64,000 bases of DNA from positions 2,976,001 through 3,040,000 of the forward strand of contig JBCAML010000002.1 of assembly GCA_038503075.1 (NCBI GenBank). Reading direction: 5' to 3'. The translations under genes were made by a program, and so were the position numbers. Source of the stretch: Gyromitra esculenta (taxonomy: Eukaryota > Ascomycota > Pezizomycetes > Pezizales > Discinaceae). The stretch's first letter is position 1; the number at the start of each line of letters is the position of its first letter. Below are positions 1-11,791 of the stretch, piece after piece. The notes below the pieces were generated by a model. It was not told where the DNA came from. It did not search any database and was given only the letters and a program-made list of their open reading frames with translations.

Positions 1-912
1 GGGGGTCTCTGTATAGATTAAATAAATTAAATTTTAGCTTCAAAATAGTTTTTTGGCAGAAAGAAAGCTTTTTAGGGTGCCAAAGGCTGCCTATAATGTG
101 CATGAAAAAATTTACCCACTAGACCACAATCCAACCGTATCAGTAGCCTGAGAAGTATTATTAGGCTATAAAATTCTAAGACTATGTCTAAATTAAATGT
201 CTGGTAAGTATCGGGCTTTGAGACCTACAGTTTGTTGTGTTATGGTATTCTTTATGGCCCCTTGCTTTAAAGTTGATCATTCATATTTTAACCACCATCA
301 CTCTCTATATATTGAGAGTTGATATATAGATACTCTTTGTCACCTAGATAAAGATTCTCTGATTTGAATAATCATTAAATTTTTTACTACTAGTGGGTGA
401 ATACCTTAAAAAGGGTTAATTTGTATGGAAAACCGAGGATTTACAAGAATCCATATAACACAACAACCAGTAGGCCTCAACGTCTGATACTTTCAGGGCT
501 TATAATCTAGACATATTTCTAGAATTCTATAACCTACTAGAACTTCTCAGGCTGCTTATGGGGTTGGGTTGTGATTTGGTGGGTCAATATCACTGTGGGT
601 ACTTATTCCACACTAGCTGGCCCCCAAACCACTAATAAACCTTTTTATACCCAAAATATAATTTATTCAACCTATTTAAAGACACTCCCAAAAGCTCGTG
701 GTAATTCGTTCACTCGTTGTTGAGATATGCCATTTTTTGTTCGTTGCCGCATGTGAGCGGAATCCCTGTCATGGGCGGTTTCACCATACAATACGTTATC
801 TAAAGTATGTGCACATTTTTTATGGCACACCCTTGTTCTGCTATATCCTGATCGGATCGGGCTTTAGAGTTATACCTCGCTCACCGGTAAATCGGTATGC
901 TATTTATTTTTT
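1..912. other. Gene-free stretch at window start
   Basis: AT-leaning sequence with no reading frame that resembles a protein I know and no RNA gene. It may be decayed repeat DNA, but no element ends are visible. Confidence 0.4.
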
Positions 913-1177
913 TACTCATAATCTCATCGTGTAATCGGAATCGGGTACTGGGGACAGCCTTTGACGCAGGTTGTGACCAGCCGAAAGACTCAGAAAATCT
1001 TCTATAGCGATACTAAAAACTAACAGCAGTAATAGCATTGGATCTATGCTACGCTGTCCCTCTCCCTCTCCTCTATTTTTTCTGGCATTTAGTTAATAAA
1101 CACTCTTTGAACTCCAAGTTTGTGAGACAGTGGCGGTCCCTCGACCGTATTCCGGTAACACTATGAGACTACGAGTA
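913..1177 (-). mobile_element. MITE, copy 1 (TA-type, ~265 bp)
   Basis: A 265-bp sequence that is the reverse complement of 8545-8811. The two copies differ only by a 2-bp deletion and a few substitutions. The ends are inverted repeats of about 35 bp, reading TACTCGTAGTCTCAT inward from the intact end. The outermost TA is consistent with the TA target duplication of Tc1/mariner-type elements. The left end here carries two G-to-A changes. There is no coding capacity, so it is non-autonomous. Confidence 0.8.
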
Positions 1178-4100
1178 GTATGTAGAGCCAGCCCGGTGCG
1201 CAGATATCGCCATTTACGAGCACAGGTATTCTATAAGCAGCTTTAAAGTTTCATTGCTCTATAAGAATATGATGTTGTGTCTTTATCGATATCAAAGATC
1301 TGGGGAAAGGCATGCAAAGTAACCCCTGTCGAGGCTGTTACGCCCCCAATAAGCGAGTATCCTTGAAACCCTAAACCCAGTAAGTTGGATAGATTGCAGT
1401 GGTTGGAGACTTTGCGTGACTCCGATCCCTAGCAATTTGATTGGTGCAGATCAGCTTCTGGTTGGTCAAAAACCAGGGCTGGCTCAAAAGCGCAGAGCCT
1501 CTATTTGCAACAACTCTGCCTACTGTAATTGAACAGCGTGGACTACATAAGTATAGTGGGTAGAGTACTGTTCTTCTAGATCGACCGATAAGCCTTCGTG
1601 GGCTGTATTCTAAAAAAATAAATATTCGATAGCCAGATTTGCGATATATATAACCTGCCCCCTGTCATTCTAATAAAATAGAGACTGGAGTAATCAAGAA
1701 ACAGCCGAGGTTCGGCAATGAGAGAGCAAAAAATAGTGATAAACCCTAACCCTATGGTAAGTACCCTGTGTAACCATAATGACATGGGTGACAAATGTTA
1801 TCGATAATGCCACTGAGCATGGAGAAATCCGTAGGTATCAGTATGTCTGCGGCGCAACCGCAATGAATTGAATAACAAATGTTGTCGATAGCGCCCCTGA
1901 ACGTAGAGAAATCTATAGGTCTTAGTACGCCATCGGCACTAAGTATCGGCTATATCTAGCAAGGCTCTCTCTAAAATGCCCTGGCATTCGAATTCTGGTG
2001 TGGCAACTCTACAGTACAATTGCTCTACTGAGATATGGAATTAAAAAGGTCGAGTACACATAAAATAACCCCCGCCAAGACTAGAAATATTATTCTTATA
2101 AGGCGAGTATTCTTATAGCCCAAACTCTTGTAAGGTAATTGTACTGTAATCATCAGCATTACCATTTCCCTCACAACTGTTGTCGTATCTATCGTATATC
2201 TACCTATCTAAGCGGGAGTTTTTAAGCCTGATACTGCCAAGGAGCTCGTGGAGGGAGCTTCTTGTTGTGTGAATGTTAACGGTTATGGCTGCATTGATAT
2301 TATTTATTGGCATTTAGTACAAGTTATCGAATGATAGCTTGTGCTTAAACTATATTTATAAAGTAATAACTCGAACGTAAAATCGGCAACCCAACTGGTT
2401 GATCAAATTTACCGACTTTAACCTAATGCCTGAAAGCTATTAATAACCTACCATGGGAGGGAACCGGACCTGGGCTTCTGGGGAACAGGGTAGTCGCTAT
2501 GCTACGACGGTTGATGGTGAACTGCCTATATACGACCCTATCACGCGGCCTGTACGCAGCACGCAGAGCTTTTGTCTTCTCTACAACTTTCAACAATATA
2601 TTAAGTTAGGTTTTGGGATATCGCCTGGTCGTATTTGGCTATATCGTATGCTAATGTATTAATAGTCAGGGCTGGTGGCAACTACGTGAGTGAGTGAGTG
2701 AGTAATCCATTACCCTGTCGAAAATCAAGGTGGCAATAAGGAGTCATATGGCATCTCCACAGCTGATATACCTCAAAAGTCACCAAAATTGCCCGGAGGG
2801 AAAATGCTAATCCTGGGGGTGGCAAATTAAACCCGTAGTCATATCGTGCAGCCATCATTATTAAATCACACTGGGGGCTGTGGGAGGTACAGTTGACTCT
2901 CTGGGGAGCGCCGGTTTGGCTAGTCGTATATCTGCTCTAGACAAATACGCATGATAGCCTGGACGGAGATCGTTGTGTCCATTAAGCCTTCACTGTAAGG
3001 CTATCGACTCTATGGCTCTATGAGCAAGGCTTTTTTTGATTCTGTATTCGTATGGGAAGGGTTGGCTGCAATGAAACCCTATTGGTGAGAGGGACAACCG
3101 GGTCCTAAGGCTTTTTGGCTGGTAGAATGAGTTTGCCACAGTCGTTCATCCGATCAGAATTCAACTCATAGTGATATCTATCGTGTTCAGCGGAGAATTT
3201 CCGTAAATGTGCTCTACAGGGTTAACAGGTTTCCCTCGACGAAAGCGGATTATGTGTCGCTACGCACTCTTATCTCCCCATCAGCTCGTCGTGCTTGTAT
3301 ATGTATATTGTAAATTGACGGTGATGACACACCCTTCGCCCAGAGGGATATTAGCCTCTCAAGTTTGCGTTTTTATCATAGCAGCTGCAATTCTGTCTAC
3401 CCCAAAGAGATATACTTGGTTCGTAGATATTAACGGACTGAATTGAACAAAGGAAACCCAGCGTAGCTCAGAGTGGGTCGTTTTAGCAGGATAGGCCGTA
3501 GCCATCGTCTCCCACCCCCCTGGGCGACACCGCCTTAGGAAGTATGCTGACAGTTAATACACACATAGTTGCTGTCCCAACCTTAGGAAGTAGCGTAGGG
3601 AAGGTGGTTTTCTATGGCACCGTTCGCACTATAGGACGCCCGGAATTCTTGAGAACTTTGGTAAGAACGCGACTGTGTTTATGGATATGATAATCTGTTC
3701 TCACAATGGAGCTAGTGATAGCCCCCGAGGAGGCATTTTCTAGGTGTATCACAGTTAAGATCACTGAATAGAGTTAGAAAGTCGTACAACACGTTTACTC
3801 AGTTGAGAGTAGTTCTGTAGAGTCACTCGCGCAAACTGTGGCTAGCTCTTCAGGTTGGTGGGTTCCTATTCAACGCTTGGACGGAGCTGTGTGGATACAT
3901 GTGACTTGCTCTCACCTTTGTATTATTGGATTCTGCGTAATGTAGTAGTAAATTGCTGCTATGGCAACTAACGTTGAATACAAAATACCCAACGCCACTT
4001 TGGTCTAGCTTAGATTGGTTTAAATACTTCCTAGAATAGGCTTAGACAGCTCTCGCTAACGCCTCATGATCCTGCTCAAGCCTCAGGAATTTCCTTTACA

Positions 4101-7059
4101 AGTTAGCGACGTGCTTAAAAACCCCTGCACGGAGATACCGAAATTTTCGAGTTTCTACGGCAGCTAGAACCACCATAAAGCTACTATTTATAGCCACTGA
4201 AGTCAAATGGGTGTTTGCTGCTGGCTCTGGAACGTCTGGAGGATCGTGCTGAAAGATACGCTCCTCTATTCTACGCTGTGCCCGAAATTTGCTGTAAAAG
4301 AGTTACCCTGCCTTAACCATCGGACAACCTTTCGCTAAGGTTAAAAAGGCGGCGCCATTAACCTTTACGGTATAGCTCCAATTAGGAGGCGAGTCTTGCC
4401 CAATGAACAAATGTCAATCATTAAGTCGAAGCAAAGAAATCAAGACAGTAGCGATGTTTACAAGATTTTACAAATACATGTATGTGCATAGGATAAAACC
4501 TAGAACGTAAATTTTTTCCCAAAAGCAGAGCATACACGCACTAGTGACTAGTCCAAGCCCCCAAACCTACATGTAGTTTTTAAAGAAGATATTGAAGATA
4601 TACATTTTTTTAGTATAAATATATGCATGTAGATACCGCACATACATGTACTCGAGAATTCTGCGGGGTTTGATCTAGTATAGGAGTTCGAAGGCGTGGG
4701 GAGGTATCCCCAGCCTTCCCCATCATGAAATATATCTCATATGATCTCGACGCTCCTCTTGATAATAGTTGCGAATGCCAGTAGGTATTCTCTACTTAAG
4801 TAGTGACACAAATCTACCCCATACATCGGTAAATGGGGCTCGATTGGTTTCGAATCCCCAATGCTGTCCATTCATTCATTTTATGGTTCGCCTACCATCT
4901 AACCAAATCGATACGTTTCGTGTACCTAATAGGACTCGTAGATAAATCTTATCTAAACCTTTATCTCTGGATGCGGATTGCTTTACCTCGACGGAGAAGG
5001 TACCTGTAGTTCGGACTGAGAATAAACTTGGTGGACGGGTAAGTGAAAGGAGGGGGTCTGCTGCGATCCGGTTTTTGGACCTGGGTGTGGGACCGAGGAG
5101 CGCGCCTTAAGCATGTATTGGAACTCTATAAGCGGAAGAACATTCTTTCGCCTGTATACGACTACGAACGGTTCGATGCCCCCCGAATGCCGATAGCGGC
5201 AAAACCGGCATGAAGTGCACATTCCATGTCTTCATTGTGCAAATACATCCTGGTCTCATACGTTACATAGTAGAACTTGTTAAGGATCCCACTTACCAAA
5301 GGCTACTCCGCACCAGAGGGCAACGTATGAGGGTGGGGCTGGACAGGATATTATTTGCACGGAACATTTTGAATGATCCGGGTGGCTGAATAGCAGTACA
5401 CGTAGCGAAGTGACGAACCCTGGCTTATCCAGCTAACTGGAATGATAAGGTATAAAATACTGTCTTATGTTACACGGAAAGGATGCGATCAAGTAAGGTA
5501 GTTTTAAATTCAACTTCAGAGAGTTTATGTGATTTCTATAGGGCCATTTCTAGAGGTGCCACGGCCTGTAAGGCTCTTAGATGTGGAGACTTTATTCAAG
5601 CATTCCAAATCTCTCCGACGCAGGTGCGTTATTTCTTCACGAGATGATACGATATCTAGATGGATGCGGTGGTTATTAATAAGTATTTGATGGTTGTGAT
5701 AATATTGTCTAAACGGATGAAGAAATATCCATCCCTAGACAATTTCAACTCTGGCGCTGACAAAGAGATTCGATCATTGTGTTGGATGGTCTTCTGACCT
5801 CTTACGTTCGAAACTCATGCCGCAACACCACATCCCCCATTCCAGAAGGAGTGCATTGACCTCCATGACGCCGCCAACTTCACGAAGGGGTGGCTTGGGT
5901 GAAATAATAACTATGATAGATCACATCCGCAAAAACCCAGAGCGATGAGAACGACACTTACAGTGGCATAATCCTGTGCGTTGTTGGGGGTGGTAGATGG
6001 AGGAGCTCATCGAACCCCTAGATTAGCAGTGTTGCTCGACGTCATTTAGATTAGGGATCTGTAGCCTTGTTTTAGAAGGGCTATTGAGAAAACTTGCTTG
6101 CGGTCCTGCTGCAGGTGGAGATTTCCCTATGAACGGCCTCGATATTTGTAAAGCGCGTCTGAGTCGACTGACTCTTGTTCACCGAGATCATTGCCGGTCT
6201 CGCTGAGTCGGCACTAAAGGGCTAAAATGGAGAGGCTTAGAATCAAGTCGAATGCAATATAGAGACTAGCCGGCAAATAAGCAAGTCTAGTTCCTTATTA
6301 ATGAGTTATATTGGAAAAGGATTGTGCCTTCAGATACGCGAGTGATAATTTATGCAACTGCCTTACAAACTGTCTTACCCACTGGATAAAGTGTGGGACC
6401 TTTATCAGAGCCTTCTTATCGGCTAGGACTGACAACGAATTGGCAGACCGCAAGTATTGTATTCAGTTACGTGAAAGGCAGCTACAAGTGTTAGCAGCGC
6501 CTGTGTACGTCGCGTAAAAAGTACCTTGACACCCCAGTGGCTGTCTTGCTGGTGAGGTGGGGTATCAAGACTTTTCTTATACGGCTGTACATACAGCGAG
6601 TGCCTCTCAAGGCACATTCTACATCTGCAGAATCAATCACATATAGGCCGAATTTAGTACTCTTTTCAGCCTTGGTTTAGTCTTATCATATGTGCTTTGG
6701 GGGAAATTGGCCAATAAAACTGTGGCAAATACGAGTTTCTTCTAAGTCTGCTCCATCCCGATATGCGTTATGATTCTCAAGCTTGCTCGCGATCGATTTT
6801 CTACCTTACAGAACTCCTCGTTCACCACAAAGCTGAGAGATACATCTCTCACCTCCATACTTGCACAATAATCGCTTTCCCACTTCTCGTTTCATTCAAC
6901 CCCATCGGACTGACATGTTTCAGCACAACTTCCTCCTCAGGCCATACCAGAATATCTTGCCCCGCAGATCCACTACCGATTCCTTGCTTCCTCTTCCAGG
7001 CGTTTTCTGTGCCCCCCCCTCAAACGATTAGCCCAAATATTCTCTTTTACTATCACTGT
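1178..7059. other. Gene-poor stretch, small repeats only
   Basis: No gene supported. Open frames are under 140 codons and match nothing I recognise. Visible items: a telomere-like CCCTAACCCTA at 1744-1754, a GTGA microsatellite at 2686-2703, a 12-bp direct repeat CCTTAGGAAGTA at 3533-3544 and 3581-3592, and three TACATGTA palindromes within 4475-4650. It is probably decayed repeat or relic DNA, but no transposase or reverse transcriptase is readable. Confidence 0.4.
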
Positions 7060-7958
7060 TTACGTGAAAAACTGACCGCTCTCCAACTCATGCAGCAAAT
7101 CACTTCTCAACCCGAATTGAAACTCATCTGCAAAAACCACATCCCACGTATACCCCCCATTTTTAGGTAAACGCAGCACTTTTTTCATATGCTGTTTAGT
7201 CTCCGGGAAGGAAAGAACCTCTTCGTCGTTGCCTGCACCTGTACCCGTATCCCATGACGGCCTCTCGATCGCAGCGAGAGTGCGTACATCAGAGGGTATC
7301 AAAACGACTATACTCATCCCGCTAGGCGCCAAACTCCGCAAAATGGTCGGAATAATGTTATTTTTGCTATCAACCGCATCGTGAGACGGAGATATATCAG
7401 AGTAAGCTGGTAGCTCGCTATATGAGTCGCCTCTGATCGGGGAAGAAGGGGGCTCAGGACGCCCAGTCAACAATCCACTCTCAATAAGCCTTAGCGCTTC
7501 TCTACGCTCAGAGGTGGAAGACGAGACATCAGGTGAGAAGGGAAGACGGGCTTCCCACTCACGTATGGAGCCAGATGCGCCGATGGAGGCGGTGTGCTGG
7601 TCTACAACGAGGGAGGAAGGGTAAGGAATACCAAGGGTTTTGAAAGTGGATTCCACGGTTAGGGGAAGAGGAGGTGGCGGAAGGGTGCGCGTTGAGAGAT
7701 AGTAGGCTAGGACTGCGAAGGACTAGTGAAAGTTAGATTACATGTAGTCATTGACAGATAGTAGGTGAAACGAGTAGACAAACATACGTCTACAGGGACG
7801 TTCAAGCTCGCAACATCATCAGGCAGAGTGTATGAGGCAACATCGGCGAGCTTTGAATACGGATATCTGAGAATATCAGATTCAGGAAGTGTGAACAGAT
7901 GGCCGGAAACGTTGAGAGCGACCATCTTGGGATGTCTGGCTGTCATTTTCGATCTCAC
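7060..7958 (-). CDS. KCTD/T1-type BTB domain protein
   Basis: Two exons, 7958-7788 and 7722-7060, join across a 65-nt intron (GTATGT donor, CTAAC branch, TAG acceptor) to give 277 aa. Residues ~12-85 resemble the BTB/T1 tetramerisation fold of KCTD proteins: VALNVSGHLFTLPESDILRY, then SKLADV, and after the intron an AVLAYYLSTRTL segment that fits the later helices. The remaining ~190 residues contain a Ser/Pro-rich middle and a C-terminal block around GGYTWDVVFADEFQF that I do not recognise. KCTD-type proteins oligomerise and often act as cullin-3 adaptors; that role here is inference. Met1, Met5 and Met12 are all possible starts. I chose the longest; the domain itself begins at Met12. It stands alone between MITE-containing intergenic regions. 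Confidence 0.75.
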
Positions 7959-8544
7959 AGTTCGCTCGGGGCGATATATAAGACTGTACTTCTATCTGCC
8001 CTGGAGGGGGTAGATCCTGGAAGTTGGTAGCTGCTTGAGAGTTACGTTGCGCTGACTGTTTGAAGTCTTGCTGGGGATAAATAAGCGACAGGGGGTCACG
8101 CTGCGACTTTGAATTTTTAGTTAACGACGGAGCTCCCACGAACCCTAATGTAGAAAGTCACGTCTCGTGTTCGAGTGATCTTCCGAGAAGAGCTCTGGGA
8201 CTGTTTGGGAGCTCTCTCAGCATGAGATGTCACTTCTCGGGTTTGGGTTTGGGTCTTGTCCGCGGGTTATCGTGAGCTTTAACTCGCAGACATTAAGATC
8301 TTCTCCCAGTGCCCGGATGCTGGACAGATTCGAAACTCGTCGTTCGCAAATCTAATATGTGATACGAAAAAGCCGATTCCGTAAGCGAGCCATCTGATTA
8401 GCCAGATTCCTATCGCCCTAAATCATCGCTTTCCAGGATCATGGAATATAAGTGCACTGACTTGTCAATTGAGGCAATATTGTCAATCTTTGTGAAGTGC
8501 TCCCAGATTCTGTTTTGAGGAGCTCCCGACAATGCACCTCCAAC
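7959..8544. other. 5' flank of the BTB/T1 gene
   Basis: Presumed promoter and leader of the minus-strand gene at 7060-7958. An 85-codon open frame at 7882-8139 overlaps exon 1 in another frame, and I could not splice it onto the domain in phase, so it is not called. Several GAGCTCTC/GAGAGCTC-like pieces lie around 8185-8225. Confidence 0.35.
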
Positions 8545-8811
8545 TACTCGTAGTCTCATAGTGTTACCGGAATACGGTCGAGGGACCGCCACTGTCTCAC
8601 AAACTTGGAGTTCAAAGAGTGTTTATTAACTAAATGCCAGAAAAAATAGAGGAGAGAGGGAGAGGGACAGCGTAGCATAGATCCAATGCTATTACTGCTG
8701 TTAGTTTTTAGTATCGCTATAGAAGATTTTCTGAGTCTTTCGGCTGGTCACAACCTGCGTCAAAGGCAATCCCCAGTACCCGATTCCGATTACACGATGA
8801 GACTACGAGTA
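8545..8811 (+). mobile_element. MITE, copy 2 (TA-type, ~267 bp)
   Basis: Intact partner of the element at 913-1177, in the opposite orientation. The terminal inverted repeats are about 35 bp: TACTCGTAGTCTCATAGTG at the left, and the complement of TACTCGTAGTCTCATCGTG at the right, both outer ends being TA. Similarity to copy 1 stops at these ends, which defines the element. It has no open frame of its own. It lies ~1.0 kb upstream of the flotillin start and ~0.6 kb upstream of the BTB/T1 gene. Confidence 0.85.
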
Positions 8812-9851
8812 TATCGTGACATTGACGGGCAGAGAATATCGAGGTAAAGCTAATGATCTGCTATAGACTTTAACCAGTCCTGCCTCGTTGTGCTTCCACG
8901 TATGTTGCTGTAGCGAGCTGTTGATCTGGCAAGGCAGCAATTCGCCTGTTGCGTGCCTTTTGCTCTATGTCGTACGGACTGTGGGGTACGCTGTGGTACA
9001 ATCCGCAAACCCCGTTACACAGTATTCAATTTGGATCGCACAGCAGCGGTGTTTTCCATCCAATGATATGTGCTGATTCGTAGCACGGGTGGCCGTTGGA
9101 CAAATGGAGCGCCCCAATGCTAACAAGGAGCTCCCACACCACGACACTCAGCCTCAAAACATGGTCAGAAACGGGCAAGTCTCTCGTTACTCCTACTTCG
9201 TCCCAATGGTCAGTCTGCCTCGACTCAAATCACGAAGTCGACTCACTGTCCGACCAGGTACCGTGGCCGTTACTTGATTAGCATGTTGGTTGATTATTCC
9301 GGATTCCGCCGCAGTGCGCCTTACATTCCTCCCCCATGCTTGCCGTATTTGCCGATGAGCTTCCTGGTGATAGTGAAACCAGCGCCTAGAATCGGATGTG
9401 AAGCCAAGCGAGGGTCCATTGAATGAGGTACCAAGAATGATTCTGTCCTTGTAACGTGCAATTCTATGTGTTCCATCATGATACAGTTGCGGTCGTCCTA
9501 CCTTGAAGTCGTGTTGCAATCGCTATCAGCCTCCAATGGCTGGTTGCATCAATTCGTGTAGGCCCAATTTGAGATATCCCCAATTATCGCCGCTAGCGAC
9601 CGGAAGCATCACGAGGAAGCATTCTGGAAGCCAACTACGAGCTTCTTCTACTTAAGGAGCCTCCTCCCCACCATTTCCGCTGGACTTCACCTCGTTCAAT
9701 TTCCGTTTGCGATATCACAGAAGCCACAGCAATATACCTCAAGTAATACATAACTCCTTGATAACTCTCTGCAATATCCTCTATTAGTGGTGATCTGCCA
9801 TCGCTATCTATCTAGCTATCTAGCGTTCATCAACAAGTAACCGTAGCGAAG
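8812..9851. other. Flotillin upstream region
   Basis: About 1 kb without a supported gene. The 108-codon minus-strand frame at 9193-9519 has no recognisable domain and is not called. The last ~200 bp, including CTAT-rich runs near 9810, presumably hold the flotillin promoter and leader. Confidence 0.35.
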
Positions 9852-11791
9852 ATGTGGTATCACGTTTCTGAGGTATCAATCACTCCTTCTTCCGCCTATG
9901 ATTCTGAGATGAAGTATCATTCGCTAATTCCAGCAACAGCCAAATGGCTACCTGGCCATCACAGGTGCCCATATAGACTCCGTGAAGATAGCCAAGAAGG
10001 CTTTTGTCCAGCCGTTCCAGAAAGTAGGGTTTGCCTCTGCACCAATAACTATATCCCGCTGGAGTAACAAGGAACTAACTTTCGAAATCTAGGTTGTCAA
10101 ATTCTCCATCACACCCTTTGACTTCTCTCTGCAGCTCCAAGCCATGACCGTCGAGAAGCTCCAGTTTGCTCTCCCGGCTGTTTTTACAATTGGTCCCGAG
10201 GATACGATGCCAGCTCTCGAAAAATATGCTTGCCTATTGACTGGACAGACAGACGCACAAGCTGCCGGGCAGCTACAGCCAAACGCGTCTGGCCGTGGTC
10301 ACGTCCAGGATATCGTCAAGGGGATCATTGAGGGAGAGACCAGGGTCATTGTGAGCGGGATGAGCATGGAGGAGATCTTCAAAGAACGCAAGATGTTCAA
10401 GGAGAAGGTCATCTTAAATGTCCAGACAGAATTGAGCCAGTTCGGGTTGAAAATGTGAGTCACTTCTCTCCATTTCTCTCGGGCCTTTTGGGAATGCTAT
10501 GCTAATGATACTGTATAGCTATAATGCCAATGTTAAGGAGCTTCAAGACACCCCCGGCTCCGAATACTTTGCTTTCCTCTCTCGGAAGGCTACTGAAGGT
10601 GCCCTCAATCAGGCCAAAATCGATGTTGCCGAGGCTCGCATGCGCGGTGAAATCGGCGAGAAGGAGAAGCAGGGATTGACTGCACAGAACATCTCTAAGA
10701 TTGAGGCGGACACAGCAATTGCCGAGACCCAGAGGAAGAAGGAGAAGGCATCCGCAGAAGCTTCGTACAGTGTGCGACAAGCGGAATTGCAGATGGAGGT
10801 GCAGCAAGCCCAGATCAAAGCCAAGAGAGCAGCAGAGGCTAGGGACGTGGAGCTTTCCAAAGATGTTGAAACGAAGAGGGCGGAGATGGAGCTGGAGAAG
10901 ATGAGAGCCATCGACGTTGTAAAGAGTAAGATTGCGAGGGAAACACAAGAACAGAAGGCAGATGCGGCGGCCTATACAACCAGAATCGTATGTATTCCAC
11001 ACCTCTATCACTCGTACTCCCCACACGAGTCTGGTATTACTAAGAAGCTATTTACTGACTTCAACTAGAACGCGGATGCTGCCGAATACAATGCTAAGAA
11101 GACCGCAAACGCAACCACATACAGTTCTCAAAAGGCTGTAGAAGTGAAGCAATTTGAGACACAGAAAGTTGCAGACGCCAAACAGTATGACATTCAAAAG
11201 ATCGCCGATGCAACACTGTACAAGACTCAAAAGGCCGCTGAAGCCCGCCAATTCGAGTTACAGAAGAGCGCGGACGCCAACCAGTACGTTGCCGCCAAGG
11301 CCGCAGAGGCGGACTATCTTTCCAAAGTCCGATCCGCCGAAGCAGATCTAGTAGCTGCGCAAAAGAAGGCCGAGGCTATGTTGATCACGCGTAAGAAGGA
11401 GGCAGAGGGGTTGGTTGAGATGGCCAAGGGATACGCAGCACTTGCAAATGTCATGGGTGGACCAGAAGGATTGATGCAGTTCTTGATGATCGAGCGTGGG
11501 GTATACGGCGAACTCGCAAATGCCAATGCCAAGGCCATCCAGGGTCTACAGCCCAAGATTTCGGTATGGAATACTGGCAGCAGCGGCGGTGGAGAAGGTG
11601 GAATGGCCGATCCACTTGCATCTATCAGAAATATCTTCCAGGCATTACCACCCCTCTTTTCAACCATCAACGATCAGACTGGCATCTCACCACCTGCGTG
11701 GATGGCGCAGATGCCGGGAGCTGATGGAAAGCAACAGCAGCTAACTAACGGCGGCGGAGGGTCAGCTGTAGTGAAAGGGAAGAACGCGTAG
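9852..11791 (+). CDS. Flotillin-like SPFH-domain protein
   Basis: Five exons (9852-9872, 9940-10023, 10093-10454, 10519-10987, 11069-11791) encode 552 aa with introns of 64-81 nt. The start MWYHVSE joins to PNGYLAITGAHIDSVKIAKK, the usual fungal flotillin N-terminus. The SPFH (band 7) domain covers about residues 1-190. It is followed by a long Ala/Glu/Lys-rich coiled coil (~200-420) with repeated AE-A motifs. A tail contains GGPEGLMQFLMIERGVYGEL, the flotillin C-terminal signature. Flotillins scaffold ordered membrane domains on the cytosolic face of the plasma membrane and endosomes, in fungi together with stomatin-like proteins near growing tips (family knowledge). The first exon is only 21 nt; without it the N-terminal hydrophobic strand would be missed. 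Length matches fungal flotillins, and no defects are seen. Confidence 0.93.

Noticed and set aside
4830..4880. tRNA-like T-arm (GGTTTCGAATCCCC)
   Set aside because: Only a T-arm-like palindrome; no acceptor, D or anticodon stems fit at the required spacing.
6763..7170. 135-codon plus-strand frame
   Set aside because: Runs into the 3' end of the BTB/T1 gene on the other strand; no domain or splice partner.
9193..9519. 108-codon minus-strand frame, considered as transposon debris
   Set aside because: No reverse transcriptase, integrase or transposase motif could be read.
10502..11026. 174-codon minus-strand frame
   Set aside because: Antisense shadow of flotillin exon 4; Leu-rich because the coding strand is a Lys/Glu/Gln-rich coiled coil.
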